NCBI RefSeq assembly: GCF_000189635.1
Contig: NW_002476500.1
Location: forward strand, 62,001 to 126,000
Length of the DNA: 64,000 nt
Origin: Tetrahymena thermophila SB210
Lineage: Eukaryota; Ciliophora; Oligohymenophorea; Hymenostomatida; Tetrahymenidae
Direction: 5' to 3'
This document shows, piece after piece, positions 60,627 through 64,000 of the stretch. Numbering within the stretch: position 1 is the first letter of the stretch; the number at the start of each line of letters is the position of its first letter. Made by a program: the position numbers and the translations under genes. The notes beneath the pieces were generated by a model, which ran no database searches, was not told the DNA's origin, and saw nothing but the letters and a program-made list of their open reading frames with translations.

Positions 60627-63600
60627 TCATTTCATGCGCAGTGGTTTAGAACTAGACTTAGAAGAACTTAATATATCGCTGATCATTTCTAATAGTTTAA
60701 AAAATATTAATATACTATCAAAAAGAAAGTTAATTGTTTTACCTGTATCTAATTATTTGGGAATTTAGTCCATGCTGATTTAATTATTTATTTTTGCACT
60801 TCTATTATAGTCATTTTATTTTAGACATCTTAAAATTTGTTAAAAAATTGAAACATAAACATAAATAGACTGCAGGATATTCTGTGTCACTAAAAAAAAC
60901 ATAGCAATAATTATCATAACATCTACTGTAGTAGGTTATTAGTAAATAATATCACTTATTATATCTTCCTCTTGATTTAAAGTTAGTGTCATCATTATTA
61001 GAATGAGTAAAAAGAATGTTTCTGAAGTTGTTATTAAGAATGTGTGAGTTTTAGATATAAAAGGTTTATACAAAAGCTAGACTATTATAAAGAAGCAAGT
61101 TATTACTATTGCAGAAATAAAACCCCATTTTGTATCATTAAAATGGTATATCAAATATATTGTTGCTGCTTTGCGGATTTCTAATAGGACCCAAATAAAG
61201 CTACTAAATGTTTTAAAAATATTTAAATCAATAGTGAAGCATAATGGTTTGTTTAAGTTGATTTCTTTTGAATAAAGCTTGATAATAAAATCTTCGCTTC
61301 TGCTCTATAAATTGATAAAATCTTTTTATCTGCATAATTGAATAGATTCAAAACAAATAAGCAAAAAATAAATAATTAGAAGGAAGCATGTTGCAAAAAA
61401 GTATATTTTGAAGCTTGTTTGAAATTAATTTATGAAATCAAACAGGTAAAATATTATGAATAGAGCTAAAATAGATACAAATCTACCTGTTAAAATGAAT
61501 AAATTATTTTCAATTACTTCAAATAATGTATTCATTTTTTTTATTATTTGAACTTTTAGGAGAAGATTTATCGACAAAGCTATGAACAAAACTAATGAGA
61601 TAACTTATAATTACTCTATTAGACTTTAAGTTAATTAGGTTTAATCTCCTTATGGATTACTGTAAAAATTGTATCTGTTAAAATATCCAGTTAATTACTT
61701 TCTCAAATTTTTTCCTCTATTCTCTTACAATAGGGAGAGTATTCCAATGTATTATTGAAGATGAAAAGAATATTATGCAAAAGCGAATGCTGGAAGGAAA
61801 ATAAATGGCATTTAAATATAAAAGGAGGCCTCAAAATAATTAGTCAAAGAATTAACTAAGCTGCTACTAATAGGATTGGGTATTTATTTGCAGTCAACTT
61901 CTCCACTTTCTTCATAACCGTCTACACAATCACATGAGTTAGTTTTTAAATTAAAAAATCTAGTTTTAGAAATGCAAGAACTACACGAATTTTTCGAATT
62001 CGGAATAGTACAAGAGGAACAAGCATAATAACAAGGTATGCTATCATCATATTATAAACAAGAAGTACTGTTTAAACAATTAATGCAATACTGAGGGCAT
62101 TTGCCAATGCACTAATTGTCATCTGTAGCATAATATCCTCTTTTTTTTAAATAAAAATAAAATTATTGATTTATTTGCTAATAAAATTATTTTATCATAA
62201 ATTTAAGTTTAAAATTTTTAAATATTTAAGAAATGAATTTTTAATTCACTCTTTAAATATTCAAAATTAATTAATTAATATTTTGTAATTTTTTACTTAT
62301 GAATTAAATTTAATAAATGAGAATATTCTCATTAATAGAGATGGGAATCGAAGGTATAAATATCATCAAAATGAATGGAAATTGAATAAAAAGTAGCTAT
62401 TAGCTTATATTTTTTCTTAAATTTCTATTCATTTTTATGATATCGAAACTTTCGACACCTTAATTATTAAGTATAAAATTCAGTTTATAAAAAAATTAAA
62501 ATTACTTGCTGCATAGCTTACAAATACCTTAAATGTTGTAATATCCTTCCAGACATTTATTGCAATACAAGTTATATGAGTATGGTTATTAGCAATTTAT
62601 TAATTTGTATTATGTTGCACATTGGTTGAGTTCACTCACGAAATTTTAAGAAGGATCTTCACAATCACAAGCTTAGTTATTATTTAATTTCATTCCTATT
62701 TAACATGTTTAACATATCTTATAATTTAGAGAACAATCTTGGCAACCTTAAGCTTGGCATGTTTAACAGTTTCCATTTTAAGTGTTAAGACCCTTAGTTT
62801 GATCTGTACAAAAACACATCGAATTACTTACCAGGGTAAATTAAGTTGTATCACAACTATTGCATTCTTAATTTGAACCTCCAGAACAAGTCAAGCAAGA
62901 TATGTGACAATCATAGTATTCTTTTTAGTTTTAGTCGTAGTACGTATTTGGAGGAGGATTTCCTGTAAAACATTATTAATGATAATAATATTAGCCGCTT
63001 GGACATTTTATACAATTTCCATCTTTATCACAAAAATTAGGACAGTCAGTAGGGCATTTACTGCATATGTATTAATCTATTTATTAAGAACAATAAGTGT
63101 TTTAAGGTTATTTTTCTTGGCAATTCTATTCAAACAAAAATGGGGTATTGGACTAGCAACTAGTACAAGAATCTTAATTACATGTCAAGCACTTCTAATT
63201 TGTGCAAGGTTAGCAAATTTATCTGGAGTCATTCGTTGTATCAATAACTTTTTATCCAACTGGGCAAGTATCTACGCATTGATCTTAGTAATTAACTTAT
63301 TATTGATTATTGTTTAGATAGCAGTTAAGCATTTAAAACTACAAAAAAAAACTCGTTATGCTTTTAATTTATGAGGTCCCCCAAGTGCTGTAGTTGAAGT
63401 AATTAGTTTTGTAATCAAAAGAAATTTTAGCTCTTATACCATCACAAATTTATGGATCTGAACAAAAATTAAATCCACTTATGCTATAGAGAGTGTTAAC
63501 ATAATTTTTAGTGCAGAATGAAATAGAAATACGACTGTTTGTTGTTGATCTAATTTTATCTAAATTAACTGATGAATAAATTGGATACTAATTTTAATTC

Positions 63601-64000
63601 ATATCAATTTGACCATATTAATAATCTGATTGAATGCTATAGTAGTTCTTATACTATTAATTATCACTGAAATAGATATAATTAAAGTTTATTTCTTTAA
63701 TTTAGCTTTATGATCTAGTTGAGAATCTGAAATTAAATCCTGTAAAATTGGCTGAACTTTATTCTAAATATAAACTGTAATCAGTTGATTTTGATGAAGT
63801 AAAACCTGTTATAAATCCATAAGCTCGCATTCCTTTAATAAAATTTGTAGGTTTTTCATCATAGAAATAATACTATTAATTTGAGTCAAAGACTGGATTT
63901 ACTATTTTAATTTGCTTTACATAAGCATTTTTGAGACATATTTCTGCTATTTAAAAAGAAATTTTATATTCGTTTGTTATGCTAAATGCTACTTGACTAG
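60627..64000 (-). CDS. Cysteine-rich multi-span surface protein (5' end beyond the window)
   Basis: Three exons visible: 64000-62506 (open at the window edge), 62139-60743, 60688-60627, ending in TGA 60627-60629. 2,954 nt, about 983 residues. The first ~220 residues seen are an extracellular, cysteine-poor beta-rich region. Furin/TNFR-like cysteine repeats follow, with many C-x2-C pairs (CVDTCPVG, CLTCNQDSCTSC, CSKCPTDCPNFC, CQDCSLNYKICQTC) and a last set in exon 2 (CIGKCPQYCINC). After DCVDGYEESG come about eight hydrophobic spans with short loops and a charged 60-residue tail (SDILSSSKSSS). This layout is a large Tetrahymena/Paramecium family of predicted surface receptors or adhesion proteins with 7 or more spans; no ligand is known. 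Frame was checked across 64000-62506: it is continuous, with no intron. Confidence 0.85.
62344..62460. repeat. Imperfect inverted repeat in intron, MITE-like
   Basis: Arms of about 40 bases (62344-62386 and 62421-62460) share ATCGAA...ATATCAT-x-AAAATGAAT-x-GAAATT in opposite orientation around a short loop. It lies in the 366-nt intron 62140-62505 of the surface-protein gene, which is longer than most introns here. A small non-autonomous element is the simplest explanation. Confidence 0.5.

Noticed and set aside
63126-63166. A 41-nt intron in the surface-protein gene
   Set aside because: First reading suggested it, but a recount of the frame showed the sequence is open throughout and encodes further Cys pairs (CTSC).
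62904-63317. Plus-strand 137-residue membrane-like frame, the longest standard-code frame in the window
   Set aside because: Antisense to the cysteine-rich ectodomain. The minus strand shows dozens of correctly spaced C-x2-C pairs, which cannot be chance.
1-64000. Chromosome breakage sequence, CRISPR array, rRNA or intact tRNA gene
   Set aside because: I looked for the 15-bp Cbs core, tRNA T-arm motifs and regularly spaced identical repeats and saw no match; absence is not proven without a search program.

Overview
The window reads as nuclear DNA of a hymenostome ciliate, most like Tetrahymena. It is extremely AT-rich. Long, conserved proteins appear only when TAA and TAG are read as glutamine and TGA is the sole stop. 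Introns are short, AT-rich GT...AG introns. Under the standard code every gene here breaks into shadows. I rebuilt the models by hand; in all but one (the 3' end of the kinase gene) exon phases and total lengths close exactly on a TGA, which is the main internal check.

Left part (1-23.5 kb): a 1.08-kb DNA-transposon relic with terminal inverted repeats and an 8-bp target duplication (1093-2169). Then five minus-strand features in a row: a CCCH zinc finger/vWA/alpha-kinase gene (3310-6009), two tandem paralogous giant PAS-containing membrane proteins of the TmcB/TmcC type (7154-13083 and 14269-20666) and an equilibrative nucleoside transporter (21893-23513). A 7.4-kb gene desert follows.

Middle: a plus-strand EF-hand-like, Gln/Pro-rich cytoskeletal-type protein (30882-33796) and a minus-strand protein kinase (about 34345-36006).

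Right-centre (36.8-59.8 kb): a leucine-rich-repeat (LRR) gene cluster. Two plus-strand genes (36863-40253; 49957-54681) are built almost wholly of tandem 90-nt exons. Each exon encodes one 30-residue LRR in the same phase, and the exons are separated by introns that are themselves homologous. Facing them on the minus strand are three intact zinc finger/coiled-coil/LRR genes (40886-43994; 45412-48034; 56865-59763) and one decayed copy (55585-56031). A segmental duplication of about 3.4-3.9 kb links the first two. One of these genes carries an intronic insertion with an 8-bp target duplication; the paralog shows the empty site. The insertion holds a 100-N assembly gap.

Right end: the 3' part of a large cysteine-rich, multi-membrane-span surface protein (60627-64000, minus, running off the window).

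The LRR cluster is the most unusual part: a locus where whole repeats can be gained or lost as exon+intron units without changing frame, next to multidomain Zn-finger/coiled-coil/LRR paralogs. This would suit a diversifying recognition family, but function is inference. I found no convincing tRNA or rRNA gene, CRISPR, or chromosome-breakage sequence. I cannot tell from sequence alone whether this is germline (MIC) or somatic (MAC) DNA.
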